Shown here piece after piece: positions 52,712-62,918 of a stretch of 64,000 nt of DNA. Both the position numbers and the translations under genes were made by a program. The notes under the pieces are model-generated. The model did no database searches. It saw nothing but the letters and a program-made list of their open reading frames with translations, and was not told the origin of the DNA. Location: assembly GCF_900105355.1 (NCBI RefSeq), contig NZ_FNSC01000001.1, positions 3,782,001-3,846,000 on the forward strand. Direction: 5' to 3'. Positions within the stretch are counted from its first letter, which is position 1. The number at the start of each line of letters is the position of its first letter. Source of the DNA: Pseudomonas anguilliseptica. GTDB lineage: Bacteria > Pseudomonadota > Gammaproteobacteria > Pseudomonadales > Pseudomonadaceae.

Positions 52712-53815
52712 ATGGCCGCTACTAACTTTGCTCGCCTGAACAGCAAGCAGAAAATCGTCTGGTCGCGCGATGTGTGGAAGGCCGCACGCGATCAGATGTT
52801 TGTGAAAAAATTCCTGGGTAATGGCGCAACCGCCATGATCCAGCGCATCACTGAGCTGACCAAGGATGAGCGCGGCGAGAAGGTGCTGATGCAGCTCGTT
52901 GCCGATCTGGTCGAAGACGGCGTGGTGGGCGACGACGAGCGCGAAGGTAACGAAGAAGAGCTGCAGAACTTCGAAATCGAGCTGAACATCGACCTGATTT
53001 CTCACCAGGTCCGCAACAAGGGCAAGATGTCCGACCAAAAGTCGGTGATCAATTTCCGCGAAACGGCCCGCGATCGCCTGGCTCACTGGCTCGCAAACCG
53101 TATCGACCAGCTTGTTTTCCTGACGCTCTCCGGCATTTCGTATGCCTTCCAGTGCAACGGGAAACCCCGTGTTGGGTCGCCGTTCCCATCGCTGTCCTTC
53201 GCCGCCGACGTGACTGCCCCCTCGTCCAAGCGCGGGATGATGTGGAACGGCACCAACCTCGTCACCTCCAACACCGCAACCATCACCAGCTCGTTCACTG
53301 CGAGCTACAAGATGATCGTTGACGCTGTTGCCTACGCCAAGGACCACTACATCAAGCCACTGATGAACGGTGGCAAAGAGTATTACGTCCTGCTGGTTAA
53401 GCCCGGCACCCTGGCCCAGCTGAAGAAGGATGCTGACTATCAGCGCGCCATCGTCAACCTGGCGCTGAAGGATGGCGCGAACAGCCCGTTCTTCACCGGC
53501 GGCACCGTCACCATCGACGGCGCAATCATCCATGAGCACCGCCTGGTGTACAGCACTACTGGCGCCGCATCCGGCTCTAAGTGGGGCGCTGGCGGCCTGG
53601 TGGATGGCACTCGCACCCTGCTGTGTGGTGCTCAAGCCCTCGGCTTCGCTGAAATCGGCACCGGTGACTGGGTAGAGAAACGCTTCCAGTACGACAGCCG
53701 TGTGGGTATCTCGGTCGACAAGATGTTCGGTTTGCTCAAGCCGAAGTTCTACTCGATCTACGACGAATCGATCGAAGACTTTGGCGTTCTCGCCATCGAC
53801 CACTTCCTCGGCTAA
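52712..53815 (+). CDS. Major capsid protein (N4 gp56/DUF4043 type)
   Basis: 367 residues. Opening MAATNFARLNSKQKIVWSRD, then KKFLGNGATAMIQRITELTK, matches the capsid family that includes N4-like gp56. Central PGTLAQLKKDADYQRAI and the ending SIEDFGVLAIDHFLG are also conserved there. Strong ribosome site TAGGAGAG upstream. It forms the icosahedral shell on the acidic scaffold. Confidence 0.9.
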   Translation: MAATNFARLNSKQKIVWSRDVWKAARDQMFVKKFLGNGATAMIQRITELTKDERGEKVLMQLVADLVEDGVVGDDEREGNEEELQNFEIELNIDLISHQVRNKGKMSDQKSVINFRETARDRLAHWLANRIDQLVFLTLSGISYAFQCNGKPRVGSPFPSLSFAADVTAPSSKRGMMWNGTNLVTSNTATITSSFTASYKMIVDAVAYAKDHYIKPLMNGGKEYYVLLVKPGTLAQLKKDADYQRAIVNLALKDGANSPFFTGGTVTIDGAIIHEHRLVYSTTGAASGSKWGAGGLVDGTRTLLCGAQALGFAEIGTGDWVEKRFQYDSRVGISVDKMFGLLKPKFYSIYDESIEDFGVLAIDHFLG

Positions 53816-53864
53816 CGGCCCTGGCTAGCGGCTTCGGTCGCTAGCTCCAGCCCAAGGAGCATTT

Positions 53865-54257
53865 ATGCCTATCAAGAAAAACGCCAACCGCCAGCCTCCG
53901 CTGCTGGCCTACGTCGATATCAACCTGGCCGACATCGTGAGCGGTGTAGCGCAGGGTGCCATCGAGCTGCCGGCCGGCGCCACCATCATCGGCGGCAGTG
54001 TAGAGCCGATCGTCAGCTTCAACGCCGCCACCTCCGCGTCGATCGCGGTAGGCGATGCCGCAGTGGCTAACCGCTATCTCGCTGCCGGTGACGTGAAGGC
54101 GATGTCTCTGGTTCCGCTGGTTCCGACCGGCTTCACCACCACCGCGAAGGGTGACGTGACCGTGACTGTAACTCTGGTCGGTGCCACCACCACCGGAAAG
54201 CTGCGCCTGTGCGTGCAGTACTTCAAAGACGGCCGCGAGCTTTCGAGCCAAGGCTAA
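53865..54257 (+). CDS. Head-associated structural protein
   Basis: 130 residues, beta-rich, Ala/Thr/Val-rich (LPAGATIIGGSVEPIVSFNA). It directly follows the capsid gene with AAGGAG upstream. The position suggests a decoration or stabilising protein; no family can be named with confidence. Confidence 0.65.
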   Translation: MPIKKNANRQPPLLAYVDINLADIVSGVAQGAIELPAGATIIGGSVEPIVSFNAATSASIAVGDAAVANRYLAAGDVKAMSLVPLVPTGFTTTAKGDVTVTVTLVGATTTGKLRLCVQYFKDGRELSSQG

Positions 54258-54315
54258 AACCGCCAGGGCCGGGGAGATCCGGCCCTGACACCTCCATTGC
54301 AAAAGGGGCGACACC

Positions 54316-54723
54316 ATGAGCAATAACCCACGTTTCCTGCCACCTGAAGGCCGCATGAGCATTCAGCTGGCAAATACCGACGGCCACTCGTTTGTGATCG
54401 ATGCGATCAACCCAGACGACGGCAAGCCAGGCACCGAGGTGCCGCTGCGCTTTCGCAAAATGGCAATCGCTGAAGGCTGCGGCATTGTTGGCATCGATAC
54501 CGGTGACGGTCAGGACAACACCAGCGACACCGAAAAGACCGACCTCATCATCAAGGCTATCGCTGCAGTGATGGAGCGCCAGGCGCCAGAAGAGCTAAAT
54601 GGCGACGGCCGCCCGACTATTGCAGCGTTGAAGAAGCAAGCCGGCTTCGGTGTCAACAAGGGCCAATTTGAAGCTGCATGGCCTTTGTACGTTGAAAGCT
54701 TGGACGACGACCAGGACGAATAA
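54316..54723 (+). CDS. Hypothetical virion-module protein
   Basis: 135 residues, acidic end (LDDDQDE), unrecognised. MSIQLANTDGHSFVIDAINP suggests a small beta domain, followed by a helical half. It lies 2 bases before the adaptor gene. Confidence 0.62.
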   Translation: MSNNPRFLPPEGRMSIQLANTDGHSFVIDAINPDDGKPGTEVPLRFRKMAIAEGCGIVGIDTGDGQDNTSDTEKTDLIIKAIAAVMERQAPEELNGDGRPTIAALKKQAGFGVNKGQFEAAWPLYVESLDDDQDE

Positions 54724-54725
54724 TC

Positions 54726-55388
54726 ATGGCCGCCGAGACTGTCAGCGATCTGATCAAGAACTTCCGCGACGATGAGAAGGATGCAGTCGAGCCGTATTTC
54801 TGGAGCGATTCGCAGCTGGTGCGGTTTTTCAATCAGGCGCTGACAGCCTTTGCTGAAAAGACACGGATCGTCATCGATGACAGCAGCGATATAACTGCTG
54901 TCGACTTTTCTGCAGGTCAGGCCTTGCTTGACCTGGCGCCTCAGATCATCGACGTGATCGAGGCTGTGGCGCTGATCAATGGCCGCCCCGAGAAGCTGGA
55001 TATCATGCCGCCCGGTAGCGTATCCCGCGCACAGTCCAGTACCGGCATGCGCCCGCGCATGGTCGTGCTCAGCGAGACTGCAAACACAATGCGCCTGCAC
55101 CCAGTGCCTTCTATTGCCGGCCAGGTGCTGCTCACTGTCGTGCGCAGACCATTGAAGGAGCTGGCCAAGACTGACCGCATTGCCGATGTGCCCGCGCATA
55201 ATCGCCATGCCCTGCTGCTGGGCATCAAGCACTATGCCTATCGGGTTGCTGACGCTGAGCTGTTCGACCCGGCCAAGGCAGTCAACTTTGGCGATGAGTT
55301 TGATCGCGAGTGTCAGTCCATATATGAGGCGGCTCTTCTGCGGCGTGCCGGCGCATCGCGCGCCACTCGGTTCAGGTGGCTTTCATGA
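54726..55388 (+). CDS. Head-tail adaptor protein
   Basis: 220 residues. SDQLVRFFNQAL-like FWSDSQLVRFFNQALTAFAE and the C-terminal FDRECQSIYEAALLRR match the adaptor family of podoviruses that follows the capsid gene and binds the portal. It overlaps the next gene by four bases. Confidence 0.78.
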   Translation: MAAETVSDLIKNFRDDEKDAVEPYFWSDSQLVRFFNQALTAFAEKTRIVIDDSSDITAVDFSAGQALLDLAPQIIDVIEAVALINGRPEKLDIMPPGSVSRAQSSTGMRPRMVVLSETANTMRLHPVPSIAGQVLLTVVRRPLKELAKTDRIADVPAHNRHALLLGIKHYAYRVADAELFDPAKAVNFGDEFDRECQSIYEAALLRRAGASRATRFRWLS

Positions 55389-56563
55389 AAGAAGCCCGCA
55401 CTGACAACTGGGCAAAGGGCGCCAACAACTTGGCTAGGCCAGAGCGCTTGCCTGAAGGCTTTGTGCGCAGCCTGACCAATCTCGACCCGGCTGCAGGCGG
55501 TCAACTTGATCTGCGTGCCGGCTACGAGCGGGTTGCAATCGGCAATGTGCGCCTAGCTGTCGCTATGACCGAGCAGGTGATCTATGTCGCAGGCGCTGTG
55601 ATTGGCTGTCACTCGATCAACACAAATTCGGCGCGCGCCATTGGCAGCGTGTCGCCTAATGGCGAGATCGCGGGTGTCGAGCTAAACGGGGAAGTGTTCA
55701 TTGCCTCGGTTGCCGACAGCCTGCGCACCAATGGTGAGTGGGTTAAGCCGTGGGCCGTTCCTGAGCCTGCCATGCGTGTGGAGGTTATAGACGGCGCACT
55801 GCCAGCGGGTATTTACAAGATAGCGGTAACGGCGCTGGGCGCGGACGGCGAAGAGTCAGGCGCAGATCCTCTGATTGTGCGCCTGGTGGAAGGTAAGGCG
55901 CTGCGCGTCACCTCGACTGATCCGCGAGCGCTGCGCCTGTATGTGTCGAAAGAAAACGGGGCCACGCTCTACAGCCAGGGGCCGCTGATAGCCGGCGCCA
56001 TGGCCGTCACCCGCGTTGCTGATGACGCTGAGCGGCTGACCACTGGCGGCCTGGTTCCGCTGCCAGCGTGCTCCATGCTGGCGGTGTACAAAGGCGTGAT
56101 TCTCGGCGTGTACGACACCTTTGTGCTGATGACCGCGCCCATGCTGCCGCACTTGTTTGATCCAGTTAGCGGCTTCTTTCAATTCCCGGTAGCGCCCAGC
56201 CTGATCGCCCCAACCGATGGCGGCGTGTATGTCGCTGCCGGCGACAAAACCTATTTTCTCACCCTGCTGGAAACGGCCACACCCTCGATGCGCGTAGTGC
56301 TTGAGGTCGGCGCCGTACAGGGATCTGCCGTGAAGCTGCCTGACGGCAGCGCTGCATGGTTCACCCGTTACGGCTTGGCCATTGGCGGGGCGGGCGGCGA
56401 AATCAGCCTGCCCAACCGGCAAACCTATGCTCCCGATCTTGCCGCTCGCGGCGCGTCTGGCGTGCTTGAGCACCGCGGTAACTCGATGGTCATTACCACC
56501 ATGCGAGGGGCAGTCACCGCGAACAACCTAGCGACCGGCGACTTTGCCGAATTGGAGACTTGA
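55385..56563 (+). CDS. Tail/nozzle-like structural protein
   Basis: 392 residues. Beta-rich throughout, with DLRAGYERVAIGNVRLAVAM and the ending GAVTANNLATGDFAELE. Its position after the adaptor and its length suggest a tail tube/nozzle component of a short tail. The family was not recognised. Confidence 0.62.
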   Translation: MKEARTDNWAKGANNLARPERLPEGFVRSLTNLDPAAGGQLDLRAGYERVAIGNVRLAVAMTEQVIYVAGAVIGCHSINTNSARAIGSVSPNGEIAGVELNGEVFIASVADSLRTNGEWVKPWAVPEPAMRVEVIDGALPAGIYKIAVTALGADGEESGADPLIVRLVEGKALRVTSTDPRALRLYVSKENGATLYSQGPLIAGAMAVTRVADDAERLTTGGLVPLPACSMLAVYKGVILGVYDTFVLMTAPMLPHLFDPVSGFFQFPVAPSLIAPTDGGVYVAAGDKTYFLTLLETATPSMRVVLEVGAVQGSAVKLPDGSAAWFTRYGLAIGGAGGEISLPNRQTYAPDLAARGASGVLEHRGNSMVITTMRGAVTANNLATGDFAELET

Positions 56564-56564
56564 T

Positions 56565-57083
56565 ATGCAGAAAGAAGGCTTGAAGGTTCTTGGCTTTCGC
56601 CACGAACTGCAGATTTTTGATATTGCCACGGGCGAACTCATCGAGAACGAAGTTAAGTTCAACCGCATCCCTCAGGCTGGTCTGGATTTTCTGATTCAGT
56701 CACCGTTTGGCCTGGTCGCGGCAGTTCCCAACTTCTATTGCGCGCTGTTCAGCGAAAACTTCTTGGCTGACGCCAACACCAGCGCCGCCGATCTTCCGGG
56801 CGCAATGGGTGAGTTCACCGCCTACAGCGAAGCTACCCGCCCAGCATGGGTGCATACCTACAACGGCGCCGGGACCATCGATAACTTTGCCAGCAAGGCG
56901 ATCTTTACGCCTACCGCAGATGGTGTGGCCTACGGCTCAGTGATCGTCGCTAACCCAACCAAGGGCGCTAACTCCGGCCTGCTGCTCTCGGTGGCGCGCT
57001 ATTCAACCGTCAAACCGCTTTCTGTCGGCATGGAGGCCAAGCTTCTGTGCGGCATCACCTACATTCCGGCCAACGTACTTTAG
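56565..57083 (+). CDS. Virion structural protein
   Basis: 172 residues from ATG 56565 with GGAG nearby. Mixed beta structure; VLGFRHELQIFDIATGELIE at the start. It has the same general layout as the next gene, suggesting paired small tail proteins. Function unknown. Confidence 0.62.
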   Translation: MQKEGLKVLGFRHELQIFDIATGELIENEVKFNRIPQAGLDFLIQSPFGLVAAVPNFYCALFSENFLADANTSAADLPGAMGEFTAYSEATRPAWVHTYNGAGTIDNFASKAIFTPTADGVAYGSVIVANPTKGANSGLLLSVARYSTVKPLSVGMEAKLLCGITYIPANVL

Positions 57084-57092
57084 GGAGTCACC

Positions 57093-57533
57093 ATGATTAA
57101 GCTCAGCACCAAACTGCGTGAAGACATTGCTATCGGCGGCTCTTTGAAGTCATTGCTTGATGGCGGCCTGGTTAAGATCTACTCGGGCGCTGTTCCGGCC
57201 TCTGCCGATGCCGATCTGGGCGCTGCCGTTCTGCTGAACACGATCAGCGCGGGGGGCGCTGGAACGCCTGTTACTTTCAACGCCGCTGCACCAGGCGGCG
57301 TGTTGTCCAAAACCACCGCCGAGAACTGGACCGGCAACAATGTGGCGGGCGGCACGCCGACCTTCTTCCGCTATGCCCTGGCCGCCGATGATGGCTCGGC
57401 CAGCGTTACCGCACGCCGCATTCAAGGTACGGCTGGCGCCCTTGGCAGCGATATGTTCATTGGTACGCTGCCGATGGTGCAGGGCGCGCCGCAGTCGTTC
57501 CAGCTCTTTCAGCTTGCAGTGCCTGAGCAATAA
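57093..57533 (+). CDS. Virion structural protein
   Basis: 146 residues, Ala/Gly/Thr-rich and beta-rich (FRYALAADDGSASVTARRIQ). It follows the previous gene by 9 bases. Likely tail component, not recognised. Confidence 0.62.
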   Translation: MIKLSTKLREDIAIGGSLKSLLDGGLVKIYSGAVPASADADLGAAVLLNTISAGGAGTPVTFNAAAPGGVLSKTTAENWTGNNVAGGTPTFFRYALAADDGSASVTARRIQGTAGALGSDMFIGTLPMVQGAPQSFQLFQLAVPEQ

Positions 57534-57536
57534 CCA

Positions 57537-59438
57537 ATGCCCAATCGCCTAGACAAGCCACAAAAGCTGGTCTACGTCGCTGCCGTTCCTGCAATACAGG
57601 CGCGGGCGGGATATTGCGTCACCGCGCCCGTGACACAAAGTTATGGTGGCGCTGGCGCTAGCGTTCAGCCAACCACGACGATGACCTACAGCTATGTCGT
57701 TTCAGACTCGCTGGCCGGGCCTGGGCCCGGTGGCGGCAGTTGGCTGGCGAACCGCCCAAGCGGACAATCAAGCTACAAAATTGCTGGGTATCAAGGTGAT
57801 GGGTACAGCGCCTACAGACCCGCCCAGGTGCCGGTAAAGACGTGCTATCCAACAATTGTCGGGCAAGCTGGATCGCCTGCGCGCACAAATGCTTTTGATA
57901 ACTTTGGCTGGAATGCTGGGGCCCGATCGGTAGAGCCGATTCCAGAGTCGGGGTTTATCGCCGCCACAATGCCGCCATCACCGATCGGCGTACAGCTTGG
58001 CCTGACCGGTCCATCGCCGGCGTACTACTACGGCGAAATGGCGCACAGCCTGGTGGTGCGGCACGATGAATTGACGGTGGTTGAGCGCGGCAACGTGGTC
58101 GCCGGGCCGTTTACGGTGCCGCCTTCGGTTGCTGTAAAAGTACAGCGCACAGCCGGCGTGGTGAGCTATTGGGCTAACGGCATAGTGCTCTACACGTCGG
58201 AGCAGGCATCTGCAGGCGAGGCTTACGGCGGCGCAATGCTATTCAGCACCATCGACTACGTTGATTCACCATCGATAGGCGAGGTCACGATTCCGCTTAG
58301 TTTTTCCGGTCTGATCCCGGCCTTTGCCAGCGCCATCTCTGAAAGCACCTATGACTTCGCGCTAGCCGAATTGCCCGCGCTACGCCTCACGGCCGTGCTT
58401 GATGAGGTGCAAGGGGTAAGCAATTTCTCGGTAGAGCTTCCAGGCTTGATACTGGCTGTCAGCGAATCGGCCGCCGTGTCATGGGTGCGCGGCAGTCTGC
58501 CGGCGCTCAGCGTGCAGGCCGAACTGGTTAATGCCGAGACTACCCCCGACAGTTTTATTGGCCTTACCGCGCCACTGACGCTAACCGCCAGCCTGCGCGA
58601 TGGCGGCTCGATCTACTTTGCCGGTGACATTAGCCTCGCGCTTGCCGTGTCAGAGACTAGCAGTATCGTCAAAGTTGACGCGCTGCTGCCTATCCGCATG
58701 GGGCTGGCAGTCGTTGAGCCTTACTTGCCCGCCGACACAGCGGACGGCAGCGATGCCAGCATTCTTGCCGACTGGAGCAGCATAGAAACGGCGCTGTTGC
58801 TGATCGCAATGGAGTCTTTGGACGTAAGCGGCCAGGCCAGCATTGTTATGGTGCTGGAACTGGCCGGCATGGACAGCCTTGGCGTTGGCGAGCACGCCAG
58901 CTTCGGCTCTATCGTAGAGCTGCTGGCGATGGAGCAAGTGGCGGTAATGAGCCATGCGTCGTCGGCCCGGCAGCAGGCGCTGCAATACGCGGTTAATTAC
59001 ATGACCGGGGCGCTCACCAGCTACCAGGACTTTGATTTTGCCGGGTTTACCCATAGCGGGGGCCGCGCTTTTGCGTGGAATGCCAACGGCCTGTATCGCC
59101 TCGGCGCCGATCGAGACAATGGCGAGGTGATCAATGCGCTGGTTGATTTTGGCGCAACGGACTACGGCGATTCGCATGTTAAACGCGCCGAAACCGCCTT
59201 TGTCGGCGTGCGTACCGATGGCGAGTGCTATGTACGGCTGACCGCCGACGATGACATTGAGCGCGTTTACCGCCTGATTGGTGGCGGAAATCAGAAGCGT
59301 TCCTTGCTCGCCAAGGGCGTATCCAGCCGGTACTGGAATGTTCGACTTGAGCTTACCTCTGCCTCTTTCGCAACCCTTGATAGCGTTGAGCTGGAGGTTG
59401 GGGTGACTCAGCGCCGCAGCTTCAATCGCCGGAGCTGA
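57537..59438 (+). CDS. Large tail protein with internal repeats
   Basis: 633 residues. Residues about 250-400 hold five weak beta repeats (LPALRLTAVL, LPGLILAVSES, LPALSVQAEL, LTAPLTLTASL, SLALAVSE). Residues about 415-470 hold three helical-type repeats ending AMESLDVSGQAS, GMDSLGVGEHAS and AMEQVAVMSHAS. The C-terminal 140 residues (FAWNANGLYRLGADRDNGEV and onward) resemble a conserved tail-protein domain. Confidence 0.68.
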   Translation: MPNRLDKPQKLVYVAAVPAIQARAGYCVTAPVTQSYGGAGASVQPTTTMTYSYVVSDSLAGPGPGGGSWLANRPSGQSSYKIAGYQGDGYSAYRPAQVPVKTCYPTIVGQAGSPARTNAFDNFGWNAGARSVEPIPESGFIAATMPPSPIGVQLGLTGPSPAYYYGEMAHSLVVRHDELTVVERGNVVAGPFTVPPSVAVKVQRTAGVVSYWANGIVLYTSEQASAGEAYGGAMLFSTIDYVDSPSIGEVTIPLSFSGLIPAFASAISESTYDFALAELPALRLTAVLDEVQGVSNFSVELPGLILAVSESAAVSWVRGSLPALSVQAELVNAETTPDSFIGLTAPLTLTASLRDGGSIYFAGDISLALAVSETSSIVKVDALLPIRMGLAVVEPYLPADTADGSDASILADWSSIETALLLIAMESLDVSGQASIVMVLELAGMDSLGVGEHASFGSIVELLAMEQVAVMSHASSARQQALQYAVNYMTGALTSYQDFDFAGFTHSGGRAFAWNANGLYRLGADRDNGEVINALVDFGATDYGDSHVKRAETAFVGVRTDGECYVRLTADDDIERVYRLIGGGNQKRSLLAKGVSSRYWNVRLELTSASFATLDSVELEVGVTQRRSFNRRS

Positions 59439-59439
59439 C

Positions 59440-60378
59440 ATGGCCTCAACAATCGATGCCAACATAGAGAAACTGTTTGACTTCGCCAGGGGCGCACTCA
59501 GCGATGCCAAGGGCGTGTCGGGGCGCATTAGCGCCTTTGTGCCCACTATCGGCGGTGCGGATTTAGATTACAGCGTTACCGCCCCGGCCATGAAGTCGCC
59601 GGTTGTGCTAACGAATTTCTTGCAGCTCGACAGCAGCCCAACGACGCTGAAGTTTATTAGCGAGGAAACGGAGGGCCTCATAACCAAGTTCTTCCCCGAG
59701 ATACAGGCCGGCGCCTTGGCAAGCTCGCCAGAGGAATGGCTGGCCGGGATTATTACAGGGCAAAAACCGTTCGGCCTTAGCCGTGATGTTTTTGAAGCGG
59801 TATGGCACGCCGGGCGCGACCGCGAGTATCGGTCACGCAATAGCGCGGTCGCACAACTGCGCAGCGAGTTTTCCGCGCGGGGATTTAGCCAGCCGCCTGG
59901 CGCAATGATGCAGGCCATTACCCAGGCAGAAGAGCGTGCGAGCGATGCTATCGGTGAGGTAAATCGCACGCAGACGGTCAGGGACGCCGAGATTAAGCTG
60001 GATCTGTTGAAGTTTGCTGAAGAGCAAGCGATTCGCCTGAAGCTCGGTATTTTTGACGCCATCGGTAACTACTACCGCGTGCTGATGGACTTGCCCAGTA
60101 AGGACATTGAGGCCACCAAGGCGAAGGTGGCGGCTTACGCATCCCTGAACAGCTCAATGGCCGAGTTCCATCGCGTTGAGCTTGGGTTTGAGCAGCTACG
60201 CCTGCAGGCCGCAAACCTGCGCATGAATGGCAAACTTGACGAGACACGCCTGCGAGTTGCCTCGCAAGACGGTTCTCGCAACAGCGCATTCGCGCAAGCG
60301 ACCAACGCCTTTGCGGACGCAGCGGCAGCCGCGGTAGGTGCAGCATCGACGCTCAACGCCAGCGTTGTAACGGGCTGA
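59440..60378 (+). CDS. Helical virion protein
   Basis: 312 residues, mainly helical, with a long central coiled region (ITQAEERASDAIGEVNRTQT and FHRVELGFEQLRLQAANLRM). Composition resembles phage internal or tail-needle-like proteins. Overlaps the next gene by one base. Confidence 0.6.
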   Translation: MASTIDANIEKLFDFARGALSDAKGVSGRISAFVPTIGGADLDYSVTAPAMKSPVVLTNFLQLDSSPTTLKFISEETEGLITKFFPEIQAGALASSPEEWLAGIITGQKPFGLSRDVFEAVWHAGRDREYRSRNSAVAQLRSEFSARGFSQPPGAMMQAITQAEERASDAIGEVNRTQTVRDAEIKLDLLKFAEEQAIRLKLGIFDAIGNYYRVLMDLPSKDIEATKAKVAAYASLNSSMAEFHRVELGFEQLRLQAANLRMNGKLDETRLRVASQDGSRNSAFAQATNAFADAAAAAVGAASTLNASVVTG

Positions 60379-62204
60379 TGCTGGTTACTGGACGCTCAGC
60401 AACCGGCATGGGGGCGCGCTGGGTTAAGCGGGCAATGCAGATGGCGCGCCGGTTACTGGCCGCCAAGCTGCGTTACGACAGCAAGCATGAGGTTGTGGAC
60501 GGCTACCTGTTGAGCGCCATACGCACCAACACTCGCGCACGCGGTACGGTGCTGGATTTGCCGCAGCACGTCCTATGCCCGAACCTTGCCCGTGGGTCAG
60601 TAGGTTCCGGCAGCTTAACCAGTGAAGGCTTGAGCTTCCCGTCCACTGTTCGGGACTTGTGGCAGCCCGACTACCTGCCCGACATAACAGACCCCAAGCT
60701 GCCGACACTCAAGCATGAGGCATGGCGCCTGGCGACGAACAGGGGCTACGCATTCGGGGGCGAGGGCGCTGGATGGGGGCAAGTGCTATCAAGCGGAGCT
60801 GCCGCCAACGTGCCCTATGGCGATGGGATCGGAACAACTGTGCATCAAGTGAATAGCCTTGGTGATACGGGTTTCTACAACGCCGAATCGCCATCGTTGC
60901 AGCGGTTCTTTACGCGGTTTTGGGCGAGCTGGGTCAGCGCCGATCAAGAGACTGTGCTTGCTGGCGACTCAATACCTATTAGCGAAAAGCACACCAAGGC
61001 CATCATGTTTGATACGGCCTTTGTGGACACCCTTGCGAATGGATGGGTGGCTATTCCACGCGCCTCACCCGAGTTCACCCCCGCCAACCCCCCGGCCTGG
61101 AACAATCTTGTTGGAATATGGGGCCGCTCTTACCGCATCAAGGCGGTTGAGCAGAGCGACACCCCGGCTGCCGTCAAGTATGTGATGCTCGCTCGGCTGT
61201 TTAATGATGGTGTGAATGGCGCTTCCTCCAAGCCATACCATGAGGCTGGTGCTGTGCTGGTGGCCACTTCTGAGGTGTCAGCCATCCTGGTTGAAGGCGA
61301 TTATCAGCACGCCGGCAGCCTGCTTGGCGCGCAGGTCTACAGCACCGCGCGGCCCTCACGGTTTCGTTCGCCCGAGGCATGCGCGGTCACCGATGGTGTG
61401 CATGTACTGCTGCACGCCGACGTTATTCGCGACGAGCAAACGCCTGACCTGCTGTTTGGCGAAAACACCTATACCGTGGTCTGTGCCAAGGCGGTCGGTG
61501 ACGGCATTGCGCTGAGTTTTTTGGCGATTGATCGGGACAACGACACCAATGCCAGTCGGCAGTTTTATGGCGGCGCCTCCCCGGACGGGGTGACCAGTTA
61601 CTTTCTATACCCAGCTTTCAATCAGGGCTCGCCCATGATGAGCGTGCTGGCCTGTAACGGCGCATCCGTCACGTTGACCAATGTAGCAACCCAGGCGCCA
61701 TTCCAGCTTCCAAGTTGGGGCTACACCGCCACGACGGGCCTGGTCTGCCATATCGGCGCCGGGAGACTTGGTTTTGTGGTCACGCTGGCTGCTAAGCCGG
61801 AGGGCAGCGATCTGTCCGTCACACCGTTCGATGTAACCTTTTGCACCTACAACACCTTGACTGGTGCCGTTGAAATCATAGGCCAGATAGCTTTGGCCAC
61901 GTTGCTCTATGTGCCTGGCTATCCCTGCACCGCAGGAGGTATCGGCGCAATCACGGTAGTACAAGAAGAAGTGCTGAACGATGTAGGCGAATTGCTGACC
62001 CGCGCCGTGTTGCTCTGGACCACCAGTAGCGGTCTGAACGCAGGTGCAGGCGGGAAAAACTTCGTCGGGGCCACCTATATCAGTTACGACTCGGGCGCGT
62101 CGTGGCACTCAATCAGTGACACCGTGGGCGATTTCCGAGGTGTTGTATTCGTAGGTAGCCAGTTGCGCCCGGTTACCCCTGGACACGCTTGGTTCGCACC
62201 TTAG
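60378..62204 (+). CDS. Large tail/virion protein, unrecognised
   Basis: 608 residues. A basic N-terminus (MGARWVKRAMQMARRLLAAK) leads to a long beta-rich body. Near the end, VGATYISYDSGASWHSISD contains a BNR-like Asp-box (S-x-D-x-G-x-S-W), the kind found in sialidases and other beta-propellers. It may therefore be a propeller-type tail protein. Confidence 0.6.
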   Translation: MLVTGRSATGMGARWVKRAMQMARRLLAAKLRYDSKHEVVDGYLLSAIRTNTRARGTVLDLPQHVLCPNLARGSVGSGSLTSEGLSFPSTVRDLWQPDYLPDITDPKLPTLKHEAWRLATNRGYAFGGEGAGWGQVLSSGAAANVPYGDGIGTTVHQVNSLGDTGFYNAESPSLQRFFTRFWASWVSADQETVLAGDSIPISEKHTKAIMFDTAFVDTLANGWVAIPRASPEFTPANPPAWNNLVGIWGRSYRIKAVEQSDTPAAVKYVMLARLFNDGVNGASSKPYHEAGAVLVATSEVSAILVEGDYQHAGSLLGAQVYSTARPSRFRSPEACAVTDGVHVLLHADVIRDEQTPDLLFGENTYTVVCAKAVGDGIALSFLAIDRDNDTNASRQFYGGASPDGVTSYFLYPAFNQGSPMMSVLACNGASVTLTNVATQAPFQLPSWGYTATTGLVCHIGAGRLGFVVTLAAKPEGSDLSVTPFDVTFCTYNTLTGAVEIIGQIALATLLYVPGYPCTAGGIGAITVVQEEVLNDVGELLTRAVLLWTTSSGLNAGAGGKNFVGATYISYDSGASWHSISDTVGDFRGVVFVGSQLRPVTPGHAWFAP

Positions 62205-62240
62205 CTATGCGATGACGCAATTTGTAATGGAGTGTTGGCG

Positions 62241-62900
62241 ATGGCAATTCTGTTTGACGACACGTTCGGTGATCACCCGGACGGTACATTTCTAGGGGAT
62301 TACCCCATACCAAAGTGGGAGAACACCCCCGGACTGGGTTACGGGCTGGGGCTAGAGCATCTACGGGTAGATGGGGGGTGGGTTAGGCCCGTATATGTCT
62401 CATCGCCCCAAGGCAGCGTAGGCTCTTACTATGATTACATAACCCCGATTGGGCCTCCTGGGTGGGGAGAGGTTACCGGGGTAGCGCTTGAAGTGAAGTT
62501 CGACTGGTCGAACGAGACTCGCGGCGTCCAGGTGGTAGCCCGTAGCGGCGATACCACAACATATCTGTGTAGTCTGAACCACCAAGGGGTTACCGGGTTC
62601 CGCCTGTACATAGGCAGCAACGCTTACGTCATCCCCCCAGTTACCCAAGGGATTGCTGCCGAGCTGCGTGTAGAGGTCGCAGGATCGCTTGTAAGCGTAT
62701 TCGTGGACGACGTACTCCAAGGGACTTCACTACTGGCTCCTTTTGCCGGCGCGGTGGCCATTAAGATAGCTAGTGATACCCCATCTCCATTCACTGGCGA
62801 TGGTCTACTTAGTGTCGGGCGTATTTCGGTGTACGGCGCCACACCACCGGAACCATCTGCGTTCTGGACGGCGCTGCGCGATACAAGCGAATCCGTCTGA
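62241..62900 (+). CDS. Jelly-roll/LamG-like tail protein
   Basis: 219 residues from ATG 62241 with GGAG eight bases upstream. It opens LFDDTFGDHPDGTFLGDYPI and has VSVFVDDVLQGTSLLAPFAG, a pattern common in concanavalin-like carbohydrate-binding domains. Possible glycan-binding role, inferred from the fold pattern. Confidence 0.6.
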   Translation: MAILFDDTFGDHPDGTFLGDYPIPKWENTPGLGYGLGLEHLRVDGGWVRPVYVSSPQGSVGSYYDYITPIGPPGWGEVTGVALEVKFDWSNETRGVQVVARSGDTTTYLCSLNHQGVTGFRLYIGSNAYVIPPVTQGIAAELRVEVAGSLVSVFVDDVLQGTSLLAPFAGAVAIKIASDTPSPFTGDGLLSVGRISVYGATPPEPSAFWTALRDTSESV

Positions 62901-62918
62901 TTCGATTGCGTCTGTCCG

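Noticed and set aside
52486-52725. 79-residue open frame between scaffold and capsid genes.
   Set aside because: Composition rich in Arg, His and Pro, no ribosome site, and it runs into the capsid start; the region is better read as a leader.
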